Positions 1 to 6,336 are shown, counted from the first letter of the stretch. The stretch is 10,431 bases of DNA from Hyphomicrobiales bacterium (GCA_028290125.1 JAQGKM010000208.1:1-10431), one strand, 5' to 3'. A program made the numbers and translations. The notes: generated from the letters alone by a model not told the origin.

Positions 1-763
1 TCGCGGCCTTGGTCTGCGCGTAGTCGTAGAGATCTGGCGTGGGATCGTAGGCCTGTTCGGACGTCGTGCCGATGATCACGCTGCCGGGCTGGAGATGCGG
101 CATCGCCGCCTTGATCATCCAGAAAGGCGCGTAGATGTTGGTTTTCATTGTGGCGTCGAAGTCCTCCGAGCTCACATCCATGATCGAGGCGCGCGTCTGC
201 TGGCGCGCGGCGTTGAGCACCAGAATGTCGAGACCGCCGAGCGCGCGCACGCCCTCTTCGATCAGCCGGCGGCAGAAAGCTTCGTCGCGCAGATCGCCCG
301 GAATGCCCGTGCCCTTGCGGCCCGCCGCGCGGATGAGTTCCAGAACTTCGCGCGCATCCGGCTCTTCGTCCGGCAAGTAGTTGATGACGACATCGGCCCC
401 TTCGCGGGCATAGGCGATCGCGGCGGCGCGGCCCATGCCGGAGTCGCCGCCGGTGATCAGAGCCTTGCGGCCGGCAAGACGTCCCGAGCCGCGGTAGGTT
501 TCCTCACCATGGTCGGGGCGCGGATTCATTTTTGACGCCAGACCGGGCCACGGTTGCAACTGCTCCTGGAACGGCGGCTGCGGATAAGCCTTGGTGGGAT
601 CGCGCAATGGCACGGGCGGCGTCGCCTGCGCCTGTGCCTGCGGTTGCTGCTGCGGCTGCTGCGCAAAGGCCGCGCCGGCTGTTGCAGTGGCGGCGGCGAG
701 GCCGGCGCCGGACGTGCCGACAAAATGACGGCGGGTGAGGGGAGATTTGTCTTTCGGATCCAT
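1..763 (-). CDS. Tat-exported short-chain dehydrogenase/reductase, YghA-like (partial, C-terminus beyond window)
   Basis: Probable NAD(P)-dependent oxidoreductase of the SDR family, reducing or oxidising a carbonyl/alcohol; substrate unknown. The visible 254 residues show a twin-arginine motif TRRHFVG at 10-16, a hydrophobic Ala/Gly stretch, an AAFA-QQ cleavage site near 34 and a Gln/Pro/Ala linker to about 50. The SDR core follows, with cofactor motif TGGDSGMGR at 104-112, NAA at 184-186, catalytic Ser235, and Tyr248 and Lys252 of YxxxK. The stretch from about residue 78 (KMNPRPDHGEETY, GSGRL) resembles E. coli YghA, which as I recall it lacks this long signal extension. ATG at 763 is chosen because AAGGAG lies 7 bases upstream (771-776). 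It follows the hydrolase gene by 48 bases on the same strand, so co-transcription is likely. Periplasmic location is inferred from the signal; the SDR assignment is very secure. Confidence 0.9.
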   Translation of the reverse strand, partial: MDPKDKSPLTRRHFVGTSGAGLAAATATAGAAFAQQPQQQPQAQAQATPPVPLRDPTKAYPQPPFQEQLQPWPGLASKMNPRPDHGEETYRGSGRLAGRKALITGGDSGMGRAAAIAYAREGADVVINYLPDEEPDAREVLELIRAAGRKGTGIPGDLRDEAFCRRLIEEGVRALGGLDILVLNAARQQTRASIMDVSSEDFDATMKTNIYAPFWMIKAAMPHLQPGSVIIGTTSEQAYDPTPDLYDYAQTKAA

Positions 764-811
764 GCGGTCGCTCCTTGGGAACGGCGGCAACCCGCAAGTC
801 GAAGAGTTGTT

Positions 812-1456
812 TCAGCTCGGGCGTCGGACGATCCGTCGCGCCCATGTTGCGACATGATGCGCCAGCGTCGTCATGTGATCCTGCGCGGAAAATCCGGACA
901 CTTTCTTGCGCGGACGCAGATCATGGTCGCCGTCCTCGAGCCAGAGCATTTCGATGTTGGGCGACAGCGCATAGGCAGCCACTTCCTCGTCAGTCCCGAA
1001 CGGGTCGCGCGTTCCCTGTGCGATCACGGCGGGCGTCTGCAAGGCGGCGAGATGCGCGGTGCGCAGCATCTGCGGCTTGCCCATCGGGTGGAATGGATAG
1101 CCGATGCACAGCAGCCCCGCGATCATCCCCTGCGCGAACAGATCGTCCGCCACCATGGAGGCGACACGCCCGCCCATCGACTTGCCGCCGATGACCAGCG
1201 GACCACGCGCGCCAAGCGCGGCGACGGTGGCAAGATATTCGGGGATCAGCAGTTCAGCCTTGGGCGGCGGCCGGCGCTGCCCGCTCCGACGCGCCGCCAT
1301 ATATCCGAACTCGAAACGCGCAACGCGAAAGCCCGCGCCCGCCAGCGTCGCCGCCAGCAACGTCATGGCGGCAGAATCCATCGGCGCGCCGGCGCCATGC
1401 GCAAGCAGGATGGTGGCAGGCGCCGAGTCGGGGCCGTCGAACAGGAAGGTGGTCAT
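812..1456 (-). CDS. alpha/beta hydrolase, KANL3/Tex30-like
   Basis: Small cytoplasmic serine hydrolase of 214 residues, with no signal peptide. LAHGAGA (18-24) matches the oxyanion-hole strand and loop of alpha/beta hydrolases. GKSMGG (91-96) is the nucleophile elbow with Ser93. Asp151 in GTRDPFG and His178 in DGDHDL complete a catalytic triad in the expected order and spacing. The HGAGAPMDS opening and GGKSMGGR elbow are typical of the KANL3/Tex30-like dienelactone-hydrolase relatives found across bacteria, whose substrates are unknown. ATG at 1456 is preceded by GAAGG. The gene lies between the tRNA-Leu gene (164 bases upstream) and the Tat-SDR gene (48 bases downstream), all on the minus strand. 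The fold and triad are secure; physiological substrate and any link to the SDR are not. Confidence 0.88.
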   Translation of the reverse strand: MTTFLFDGPDSAPATILLAHGAGAPMDSAAMTLLAATLAGAGFRVARFEFGYMAARRSGQRRPPPKAELLIPEYLATVAALGARGPLVIGGKSMGGRVASMVADDLFAQGMIAGLLCIGYPFHPMGKPQMLRTAHLAALQTPAVIAQGTRDPFGTDEEVAAYALSPNIEMLWLEDGDHDLRPRKKVSGFSAQDHMTTLAHHVATWARRIVRRPS

Positions 1457-1510
1457 GCGGCCTTCACCCTAGCGGGACTTGCGCGCCTTGTTTACGGAGG
1501 TGACCGCTTC

Positions 1511-1522
1511 TTTACCGGTAAA
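1511..1522. promoter_or_regulatory. 12-bp perfect palindrome upstream of the hydrolase gene
   Basis: TTTACCGGTAAA is a perfect 12-base inverted repeat, 54 bases upstream of the hydrolase start codon, in the gap between tRNA-Leu and the hydrolase. It is A/T-flanked in a G/C-rich region and could be a repressor or activator site. No confident -35/-10 pair could be set around it, so this is only a candidate operator. Confidence 0.3.
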
Positions 1523-1603
1523 TTGCAACGCCTCGTGAACCCGCCGCATGTACGGTGATGGGGACCTGAGCCTCTCAAGGACTGGGAGTTGCGGGGAGGG
1601 TCA

Positions 1604-1617
1604 CGCATATAAATGCG
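1604..1617 (-). terminator. weak hairpin just downstream of tRNA-Leu
   Basis: CGCAT and ATGCG form a 5-bp stem around a 4-base A/T loop, beginning 3 bases after the tRNA 3' CCA on the minus strand. There is no following T-run, so it may act as a processing signal or a weak terminator, or neither. Read-through into the hydrolase gene is possible. Confidence 0.2.
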
Positions 1618-1620
1618 GAT

Positions 1621-1705
1621 TGGTGCCCAGGAAAGGACTCGAACCTTCACCTCTTGCAAGACTGGTACCTGAAACCAGCGCGTCTACCAATTCCGCCACC
1701 TGGGC
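1621..1705 (-). tRNA. tRNA-Leu (anticodon CAG)
   Basis: An 85-base class II tRNA read on the minus strand, decoding CUG. The acceptor stem pairs GCCCAGG (5' end at 1705) with CCTGGGC (1625-1631), followed by discriminator A at 1624 and a genomically encoded CCA at 1621-1623. The D-arm contains the usual GCGGAATTGGTAGACGC Leu sequence. The anticodon arm is CTGGT-TTCAGGT-ACCAG (1662-1678), with anticodon CAG at 1669-1671. A variable arm of about 13 bases (stem CTT/AAG) is typical of leucine tRNAs, and the T-loop is TTCGAGT. Nothing nearby suggests use as an integration site: there is no repeat of its 3' end in the window and no integrase. Confidence 0.97.
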
Positions 1706-1713
1706 ACGGGCGG

Positions 1714-1743
1714 GTTCTACGGGGCGCAGAGCCTTGTTGTCAA
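1714..1743 (-). promoter_or_regulatory. sigma-70 type promoter of tRNA-Leu
   Basis: On the minus strand a perfect TTGACA (-35, 1743-1738) is followed after 18 bases by TAGAAC (-10, 1719-1714, 4 of 6 matches). Transcription would begin around 1707, only about two bases before the tRNA 5' end at 1705, so the leader would be almost absent. This is the best promoter match in the window. Confidence 0.6.
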
Positions 1744-1903
1744 TCGCCCATCCGCGCGGGCTCACGACTTATTTCCGCCGCTTGGGCAGTGAAACTCGGC
1801 ATCATCGTTTCTATATTGGTGAAGAGGCGACGCCCGCCGGGAGGCGCCTTGCAACGGAAGTCCTTGTCTCGCGTTCTCCTGACGATTGTCAGAAAGGTGC
1901 TGC

Positions 1904-2218
1904 ATGACCAAGCGTGCCGAGCAAGACCTGATCCGCATCCTTCTCTGGAACGCGTTCGCCGGAGCGATGCTCGGTGTGCTGTTCGCGGCCTTTCTGGTGT
2001 ATTGGGACGTCGCCGCCATCGGCACGCTGATCGCGCGCAGCGACCAGCCGGCGCCCGCGCTCCTGCTGCTGTTTGGCGGATTCGCCGTGACCTTCGGCAG
2101 CGCCGTTTGCGGCACGGCGATCATGGGCCTGAGCGACGTCAGCGACGACCGTGACGATGGTCCGGGTGGCGGCCGCCGTGAGCTGATCCCGATCCGGGTT
2201 CGCGCGCGTCGCGACTGA
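1904..2218 (+). CDS. small two-helix inner-membrane protein, unknown function
   Basis: I do not recognise a family. The 104-residue protein has a short charged N-terminus (MTKRAEQD) and a first hydrophobic segment at about 12-36. A second hydrophobic segment runs over about 51-77, with a short polar loop between them that contains the ARSDQP turn. The C-terminal tail is hydrophilic (DVSDDRDDG, then Arg-rich IRVRARRD). This predicts a hairpin membrane protein with both ends in the cytoplasm. ATG at 1904 is preferred over an in-frame TTG at 1886 because GAAAGG lies about 7 bases before it and the extra residues add nothing. It is divergent from the tRNA gene and 92 bases upstream of the NDUFA9-like gene on the same strand, so the two may be co-transcribed. 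Codon use matches its neighbours. Confidence 0.75.
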   Translation: MTKRAEQDLIRILLWNAFAGAMLGVLFAAFLVYWDVAAIGTLIARSDQPAPALLLLFGGFAVTFGSAVCGTAIMGLSDVSDDRDDGPGGGRRELIPIRVRARRD

Positions 2219-2226
2219 CGCGCGAC
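2208..2226 (+). terminator. possible hairpin at end of small membrane gene
   Basis: GTCGCG and CGCGAC form a 6-bp perfect stem with a 7-base loop spanning the TGA stop codon, followed by a C/T-rich stretch without a true T-run. It could slow or end transcription between this gene and the next one, but it may also be chance in such G/C-rich sequence. Confidence 0.22.
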
Positions 2227-2310
2227 CCGCCCTTCGTCCCCCTGTACAGAACAGCCGCCGTCCTCTAATCAGCGGGCGACCAATCAGCGAAGCTGCACGC
2301 GGGGATTTTC

Positions 2311-3318
2311 ATGCGCGAGACAAGCGACAGGACTGGCCGTCTGGTGACGGTATTCGGCGGCTCCGGCTTCATCGGCCGCCACGTGGTCCGTGCGCTGGCG
2401 CGTGACGGCTGGCGCATCCGCGTCGCCTGCCGCCGCCCCGATCTCGCCGGCCACCTGCAACCGTCCGGACGGGTCGGCCAGATCCAGCCCATCCAGGCGA
2501 ACCTGCGCTACCCCGCCTCCGTCGCAGCCGCCGTGCGCGGGGCCGACGCTGTCGTCAATCTGGTCGGCATCCTCACCGAGATGGGCCGCCAGAGTTTCGA
2601 CGCCGTGCAGGGTTTTGGGGCTCGCGCCGTGGCGCGTGCTGCGAAGGAGGCCGGCGTGCGGACGCTGGTGCAGATGTCGGCGCTCGGCGCCGATCCGCAG
2701 TCCGACTCCGGTTATGCGCGCTCCAAGGCGGCGGGCGAGGCGGCGGCCTTCGAGTTCTTCCCCGACGCCAATGTGCTGCGGCCGTCCATCGTCTTCGGTC
2801 CCGAGGATGACTTCTTCAACCGCTTCGCCGCGCTCGCGCGCATGTCGCCGGTGCTGCCGCTCATCGGCGGCGGCGAGACGCGCTTCCAACCGGTCTATGT
2901 CGGCGACGTCGCGCAGGTGGTGGCGCTCGCGCTCACGGGCGGGACGACGCCCGGCGCCACATACGAACTCGGCGGGCCGGAGGTGAAAAGCTTTCGTGAG
3001 CTGATGGAATTCACCTGCGCCACGATCGGCCGCAAGCGTCTGCTCGTTCCTGTGCCGTTCGGCGCCGCGCATTACATGGCGCTGGGTACGGAAGTCGCCA
3101 ACACGGCGTCGCTCGGCCTGTTCCCGAAGCTGCTGCTGACGACGCGCGACCAGGTCCGCATGCTGCAGCGGGACAATGTCGTGTCGGCGCCGGCGATCGC
3201 AGAAGGCCGCACGCTCGATGGTCTCGGCATCGCGCCCGAAGGCATCGCCAGCATCGTGCCGACTTATCTCTACCGCTTCCGCAAGACCGGCCAGTTCGAG
3301 CGTCAGCGTCCCGCCTGA
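2311..3318 (+). CDS. NDUFA9-like NAD(P)-binding epimerase-family protein (complex I NDUFA9 subunit family)
   Basis: A 335-residue atypical/extended SDR resembling the accessory complex I subunit NDUFA9 and its bacterial relatives. The dinucleotide-binding motif GGSGFIG is at 16-22, right after a short charged leader. NLVGIL (83-88) follows strand 4, Ser123 is in QMSALGA, and YARSK (135-139) gives the Tyr/Lys pair. LRPSIVFGPEDDFFNRF (156-172) is a hallmark of the NDUFA9 group. In bacteria these proteins are usually not encoded with the nuo operon; binding of NADPH and a role in quinone or respiratory-chain assembly are family-based inferences. A G-rich GGGGA lies about 6-10 bases before ATG 2311. 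The gene ends by overlapping the convergent EI24-type gene by 16 bases. Confidence 0.9.
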   Translation: MRETSDRTGRLVTVFGGSGFIGRHVVRALARDGWRIRVACRRPDLAGHLQPSGRVGQIQPIQANLRYPASVAAAVRGADAVVNLVGILTEMGRQSFDAVQGFGARAVARAAKEAGVRTLVQMSALGADPQSDSGYARSKAAGEAAAFEFFPDANVLRPSIVFGPEDDFFNRFAALARMSPVLPLIGGGETRFQPVYVGDVAQVVALALTGGTTPGATYELGGPEVKSFRELMEFTCATIGRKRLLVPVPFGAAHYMALGTEVANTASLGLFPKLLLTTRDQVRMLQRDNVVSAPAIAEGRTLDGLGIAPEGIASIVPTYLYRFRKTGQFERQRPA

Positions 3319-3989
3319 GCGAACCCGCCTGAGCCCTCGGCGCGCGACAGGCGCTGGTGGATGCGCACCATCAAGGCCGTGCCGAACAGCGGCGTCAGCA
3401 GGTTGACGATCGGCACGACGACGAAGCAGGCGATCAGAAGTCCGCACAGGAAGATGTACAGCCGGTGTCGGCGACGCATCTCGTGCGCCTCGTGCAGCGT
3501 GCGGTAGCGCAGCGCCGCGAGCTCGAAATATTCCCGTCCGAGCAGATAGCCGTTGGCGACGAAGAACACCGCGATGTTCACGCCCGGCAGCAGGAAAACC
3601 ATCAGGGCGACGAGGTTCACCAGCACCGACACGCCGGCGAATTTGGTCGCGAGCCAGACCGCCTGTCCGGCGGGCAGCGCGCGGCCGGGCGCGCCGGTGA
3701 TCTCCGCCTCCACGCGCTCGGCCAGTTCGTCGAGAAAGAAGCCGGCGACGAGCGACGAGATCGGCGCGACGAGAAACGCCAGCCCGACGAACAGCCCAAG
3801 CCCTGTCAGCAGCGACAGCATGGTGGCGAGCCACGGGTAGGGCACGGCGATGTAGCCGATGATGACGCGATCGAGCGCGACCCACACGACGGCCAGCACG
3901 CCGAGCGTCAGCACGAGAATTTTCGCCAGCACGCGCCGGAACGGCGGCGTGAAGATTTGCGACAAGGCGGCGAGCGCGTCGGGAATCAT
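3303..3989 (-). CDS. EI24/CysZ-like integral membrane protein
   Basis: A 228-residue polytopic membrane protein of the EI24 domain family, which includes the sulfate permease CysZ; its substrate here is unknown. Hydrophobic segments lie at about 20-37, 54-87 (probably two helices or a re-entrant pair around APISSLVAGFF), 124-151 and 176-205. FFLDELAERVE after the second hydrophobic stretch and the LLPGVN / NGYLLGREYFELAALR motifs are typical of this family. ATG at 3989 is chosen because a GAGGG lies over the stop of the preceding gene, 14 bases away; a longer in-frame opening to 4061 would add an Arg-rich non-membrane leader and overlap the upstream gene. It is the last gene of a three-gene operon. 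Calling it a sulfate transporter would go beyond the evidence. Confidence 0.85.
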   Translation of the reverse strand: MIPDALAALSQIFTPPFRRVLAKILVLTLGVLAVVWVALDRVIIGYIAVPYPWLATMLSLLTGLGLFVGLAFLVAPISSLVAGFFLDELAERVEAEITGAPGRALPAGQAVWLATKFAGVSVLVNLVALMVFLLPGVNIAVFFVANGYLLGREYFELAALRYRTLHEAHEMRRRHRLYIFLCGLLIACFVVVPIVNLLTPLFGTALMVRIHQRLSRAEGSGGFAQAGR

Positions 3990-4003
3990 GTGCGTGCGTA
4001 CCC

Positions 4004-4783
4004 TCAGGTGTTTTTCGGCTCTTCGATGCGCGTCACGCCGAGGCCGACGAGATGCGCCCACGCGGCCTGCGCGGTTTCCGCGAAGCTGAAGAGCGTGAGA
4101 TCGTTTTGTTCGACCATGCCGGCCTCGACCAGCGCCTCGAAGTGGATCACCGAGCGCCAGTAGGCTTCGTCGAACAACACGACCGGAATGTCCGGCGCCT
4201 TGTGGGTCTGGCGAAGGGTGAGGATCTCGAACAATTCGTCGAAGGTGCCAAAGCCGCCCGGAAAGACGACAAGCGCTTTCGCACGCATCGCCAGATGCAT
4301 CTTGCGCATGGCGAAATAATGAAAGCGGAACGTCAGGTCGGGCGTCGTGTAGGGATTGGGAAACTGCTCGCGCGGCAGCACGATGTTGAAGCCGATGGTC
4401 GGCGCCCCCGCGTCATGCGCGCCGCGGTTCGCCGCTTCCATCGCGCCCGGTCCGCCACCCGTGGCGACGACGTTGTCGCGCAGCCCGCCATTGCTGTCGA
4501 GCGAGCCGCCCTCGAGCGAGCAGAGTTTTCCGAACGCGCGCGCCTGCGCATACCAGCGCGCCTGATGTCCGGGTCCGTCCTCGCGAATGCGCGCGGACCC
4601 GAAGACCACGACGGTCGAGCGCACGCCCCATGCGCGCAGCGCCTGTTCGGCCTTTTCATATTCGAGCAGGAAACGCAGGCCGCGCTGCGCATCGGCGAGC
4701 AGAAAGTCCTGGTCGAGCGCCGCAAGCCGGTAGGAGGGAGACGCAAGCTGCAGGTCGGATTTCGGCTTGGCGTTGTCCCTCAT
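4004..4783 (-). CDS. LOG-family (TIGR00730) Rossmann-fold protein, long form
   Basis: A 259-residue member of the LOG/lysine-decarboxylase-like family. Many members are cytokinin-nucleoside 5'-monophosphate phosphoribohydrolases or AMP-binding relatives. Visible motifs are VVVFGSAR (58-65), GGGPGAMEAANRGA (109-122) and the signature PGGFGTFDELFE (175-186), with an Arg-Lys pair in FAMRKMH before it. It is longer than the roughly 190-residue plant-like LOG enzymes: about 55 extra N-terminal residues precede the first strand, and an insertion (about 66-105) precedes the nucleotide-binding loop. Its ATG overlaps the stop of the upstream dehydrogenase gene as ATGA (4780-4783), which indicates translational coupling. 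Nucleotide-monophosphate binding is well supported by the motifs; phosphoribohydrolase activity is family inference. Older lysine decarboxylase labels for this fold are misleading. Confidence 0.9.
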   Translation of the reverse strand: MRDNAKPKSDLQLASPSYRLAALDQDFLLADAQRGLRFLLEYEKAEQALRAWGVRSTVVVFGSARIREDGPGHQARWYAQARAFGKLCSLEGGSLDSNGGLRDNVVATGGGPGAMEAANRGAHDAGAPTIGFNIVLPREQFPNPYTTPDLTFRFHYFAMRKMHLAMRAKALVVFPGGFGTFDELFEILTLRQTHKAPDIPVVLFDEAYWRSVIHFEALVEAGMVEQNDLTLFSFAETAQAAWAHLVGLGVTRIEEPKNT

Positions 4784-5748
4784 GCCGTGCGCTCGATCAC
4801 GATCTTCTGCAGCTTTTCGCCCTTGAGCCAGAGGCGGAGATTGTCGGCGAGGATCTTGCCCATGCCGGCCCCGGTGCCCTGCGATCCGGCGCCCGCGACA
4901 TGGGGCGTGAGGATCACGTTCGGCAGCGCGTAGAGCGCGTGGCCTTCCGGCAGCGGCTCCATCATGGCGACGTCGAGTCCCGCGCCAGCGATCGCGCCGC
5001 TGCGCAAGGCTTCGACCAGCGCGTCCTCGTCGACGAGCCCGCCGCGGCCGATGTTGACGAAGAAAGCCGACGGCTTCATCGCGCCGATCAGCGATGCGCT
5101 CATGAGCTGGTGCGTGTCGGCCTCGTAATTGGCCGACATGACGATGATGTCGGCCCCGGCGACGGAATCCGGCAGGTCGGCGCGCGTGCGCATCTCCTCG
5201 AAGTTTTCGAGCGGCGCGGTTGCGCGGCTGACGCCGGTGACGCGCATGTCGAAGGCTTTCGCCTTGCGGGCGATCTCCTGCCCGATGGCGCCCGCGCCAA
5301 TGACCAGCAGATGCTTGCCCGCGAGATTGTCCATGCGCGGCGTGATGGCGTCACGCACCCAGGCGTTGTCGCGCTGGCCCTGTTCGGCCATGCGCGACTG
5401 TCGCACGAGCGACAGCATGAAGAAGAGCGCGTGTTCGGCGACGCTGAAGGCGCGCAGGCCTGCTGCATTGGTGATGACGCAGCCCGGCGGCAGGCCAAGC
5501 CCGATGGCCTTGTCGAGCCCGGAGGTCGTGAACTGGATCCAGCGAAGGCTGTCGCCTTTCTCACGCACGATCCTGGCGGCCTCGGCCTCATAGGCGCGAT
5601 TGCTCGAGACGAAGATCTCGGCCCCGGGCAGCGCGCTTGCGAGATCGGCGAGCGTCGTGGGCGCGGCATAGTCCACATCCGGGAACGCCTTCATGGCGTC
5701 GGCGATATCGGTCCGTCTTGCATGCGGATCGTAGCAAACGAGCTTCAT
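4780..5748 (-). CDS. D-2-hydroxyacid dehydrogenase, probably NADP-preferring
   Basis: A 322-residue cytoplasmic dehydrogenase that interconverts 2-oxoacids and D-2-hydroxyacids (glyoxylate/hydroxypyruvate-reductase-like), exact substrate unknown. The nucleotide fold has GAGAIG at 151-156. The catalytic set is complete: Arg235 in NIGRGGLVDE, Glu264 in MMEPLP and His283 in LTPHVAG. FSVAEHALFFML (101-112) is the conserved helix of the family. At the end of the second beta strand the usual acidic residue that holds NAD ribose is replaced by Ser174-Arg175 (GVSRA), which points to NADP(H). ATG at 5748 has GGAGAG about 5 bases upstream. It is the first gene of the operon with the LOG-family and EI24-type genes, and is divergent from a secreted-protein gene. 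Confidence 0.9.
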   Translation of the reverse strand: MKLVCYDPHARRTDIADAMKAFPDVDYAAPTTLADLASALPGAEIFVSSNRAYEAEAARIVREKGDSLRWIQFTTSGLDKAIGLGLPPGCVITNAAGLRAFSVAEHALFFMLSLVRQSRMAEQGQRDNAWVRDAITPRMDNLAGKHLLVIGAGAIGQEIARKAKAFDMRVTGVSRATAPLENFEEMRTRADLPDSVAGADIIVMSANYEADTHQLMSASLIGAMKPSAFFVNIGRGGLVDEDALVEALRSGAIAGAGLDVAMMEPLPEGHALYALPNVILTPHVAGAGSQGTGAGMGKILADNLRLWLKGEKLQKIVIERTA

Positions 5749-5768
5749 CAGTCTCTCCGTTGCACAGC

Positions 5769-5797
5769 AGGATAGGTATCGGGCGCGCCTGCGTAAA
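5769..5797 (-). promoter_or_regulatory. candidate promoter of the dehydrogenase/LOG/EI24 operon
   Basis: On the minus strand TTTACG (5797-5792, 4 of 6) and TATCCT (5774-5769, 4 of 6) are separated by exactly 17 bases. Transcription would start near 5762, giving a leader of about 14 bases that holds the GGAGAG ribosome site before ATG 5748. Spacing and position are good, sequence match moderate. Confidence 0.38.
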
Positions 5798-5823
5798 GGC
5801 GAGCGCGTCGCTCACGCTGAATC

Positions 5824-5840
5824 GTTGCAAGCTTGGCAAC
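5824..5840. promoter_or_regulatory. inverted repeat in divergent intergenic region
   Basis: GTTGC and GCAAC flank a 7-base spacer that contains AAGCTT. The element lies between the divergent dehydrogenase operon and the secreted-protein gene, upstream of the candidate -35 at 5797. It could be an operator controlling either side; it is short enough to be coincidental. Confidence 0.22.
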
Positions 5841-5895
5841 CAACGCGGAGCTTGGGCGTTCAAGAAAACAACGAGTGTTGTGCGGGGAGCGGGAA

Positions 5896-6336
5896 ATGCG
5901 TGGCAAGCATCTGGTGTGGATCGCAGGTCTGGTCTGCCTGGCCAGTGCGCCGCAGGCGATGGCGCAGGGCATGGTGAACGCGCCGGCCGGCCATCTGCAG
6001 GTGTCGCGCGCTGAAGGCGCGCCGCTGCGCCGTGTCGCCGCCCAGGACTCCGGCCGGCTTGTCTACGAATATCAGACAGGCGCCGGCGCGGCGCGCGTCA
6101 GCATCGATCCCGGCAGTCTCGTCAGCGATATTGAGAAGGCCCGCAAGCGCGTGGCGAAGAAAAAGGCCGAAGCCAAGGTGGCTTCCGTCACGCCGGCTCT
6201 GCCGGTGACGTCGGCGCGCGAGCCCGAAATGGCGCAGGCCGAGATCTCCGCACCTGTCGCCGAAGTGGCGGCGACGCCTGCGGTCGAGCGAAAGGTGCGG
6301 GTCATCCCGCTCTACAGGACGCCAGGCGCCGAATAA
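5896..6336 (+). CDS. secreted protein of unknown function
   Basis: I do not recognise a family. The 146-residue product has a clear Sec-type signal peptide: MRGKH, a hydrophobic core over about residues 6-17, and a cleavage site after PQAMA at about 23. The mature part begins with a small globular-looking section (residues 24-70, including RLVYEYQTGAGAARVSIDPG). A Lys/Arg-rich helix follows (about 75-92, KARKRVAKKKAEAKV), then an Ala/Val/Pro-rich low-complexity tail ending in RVIPLYRTPGAE. ATG at 5896 is chosen because the signal peptide starts exactly there and GGGGAG lies about 7 bases upstream; an in-frame TTG at 5833 would bury the signal. Its TAA stop directly abuts the stop of the convergent lytic transglycosylase gene. 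A periplasmic or envelope role is inferred; the basic helix might bind an anionic polymer, but this is speculative. Confidence 0.75.
   Translation: MRGKHLVWIAGLVCLASAPQAMAQGMVNAPAGHLQVSRAEGAPLRRVAAQDSGRLVYEYQTGAGAARVSIDPGSLVSDIEKARKRVAKKKAEAKVASVTPALPVTSAREPEMAQAEISAPVAEVAATPAVERKVRVIPLYRTPGAE

Noticed and set aside
554..1558. Long plus-strand open frame opposite the SDR and hydrolase genes
   Set aside because: It encodes an Arg/His/Gly-rich sequence with no domain and lies antisense to two genes with intact catalytic motifs; such frames are common in high-GC DNA.
1621..1705. tRNA-Leu as an integration site for a mobile element
   Set aside because: No second copy of the tRNA 3' end, no integrase and no change in base composition or gene type on either side within the window.
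2242..2289. CTGTACAG palindrome, TCTAAT box and AATCAGCG repeats (2267-2274, 2282-2289) upstream of the NDUFA9-like gene
   Set aside because: The TCTAAT at 2264-2269 resembles a -10, but no -35 fits at 16-18 bases; the repeats are short, so no promoter or operator is called.
2284..3885. 533-codon minus-strand frame across the NDUFA9-like and EI24-like genes
   Set aside because: Low-complexity Arg-rich translation; it conflicts with two well-supported genes and has no motif or ribosome site.
3357..4163. Plus-strand frame rich in Gln/Arg/Asp opposite the EI24-like gene
   Set aside because: It is the antisense image of hydrophobic codons in the membrane-protein gene, not a real protein.
4630..5775. 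381-codon plus-strand frame opposite the dehydrogenase
   Set aside because: Antisense to a gene with complete catalytic residues; composition is typical of a shadow frame.
6297..6310. GCGGG-TCAT-CCCGC hairpin as terminator for the transglycosylase transcript
   Set aside because: Only 5 base pairs, no T-run, inside the coding sequence of the secreted protein; expected often by chance at this GC content.
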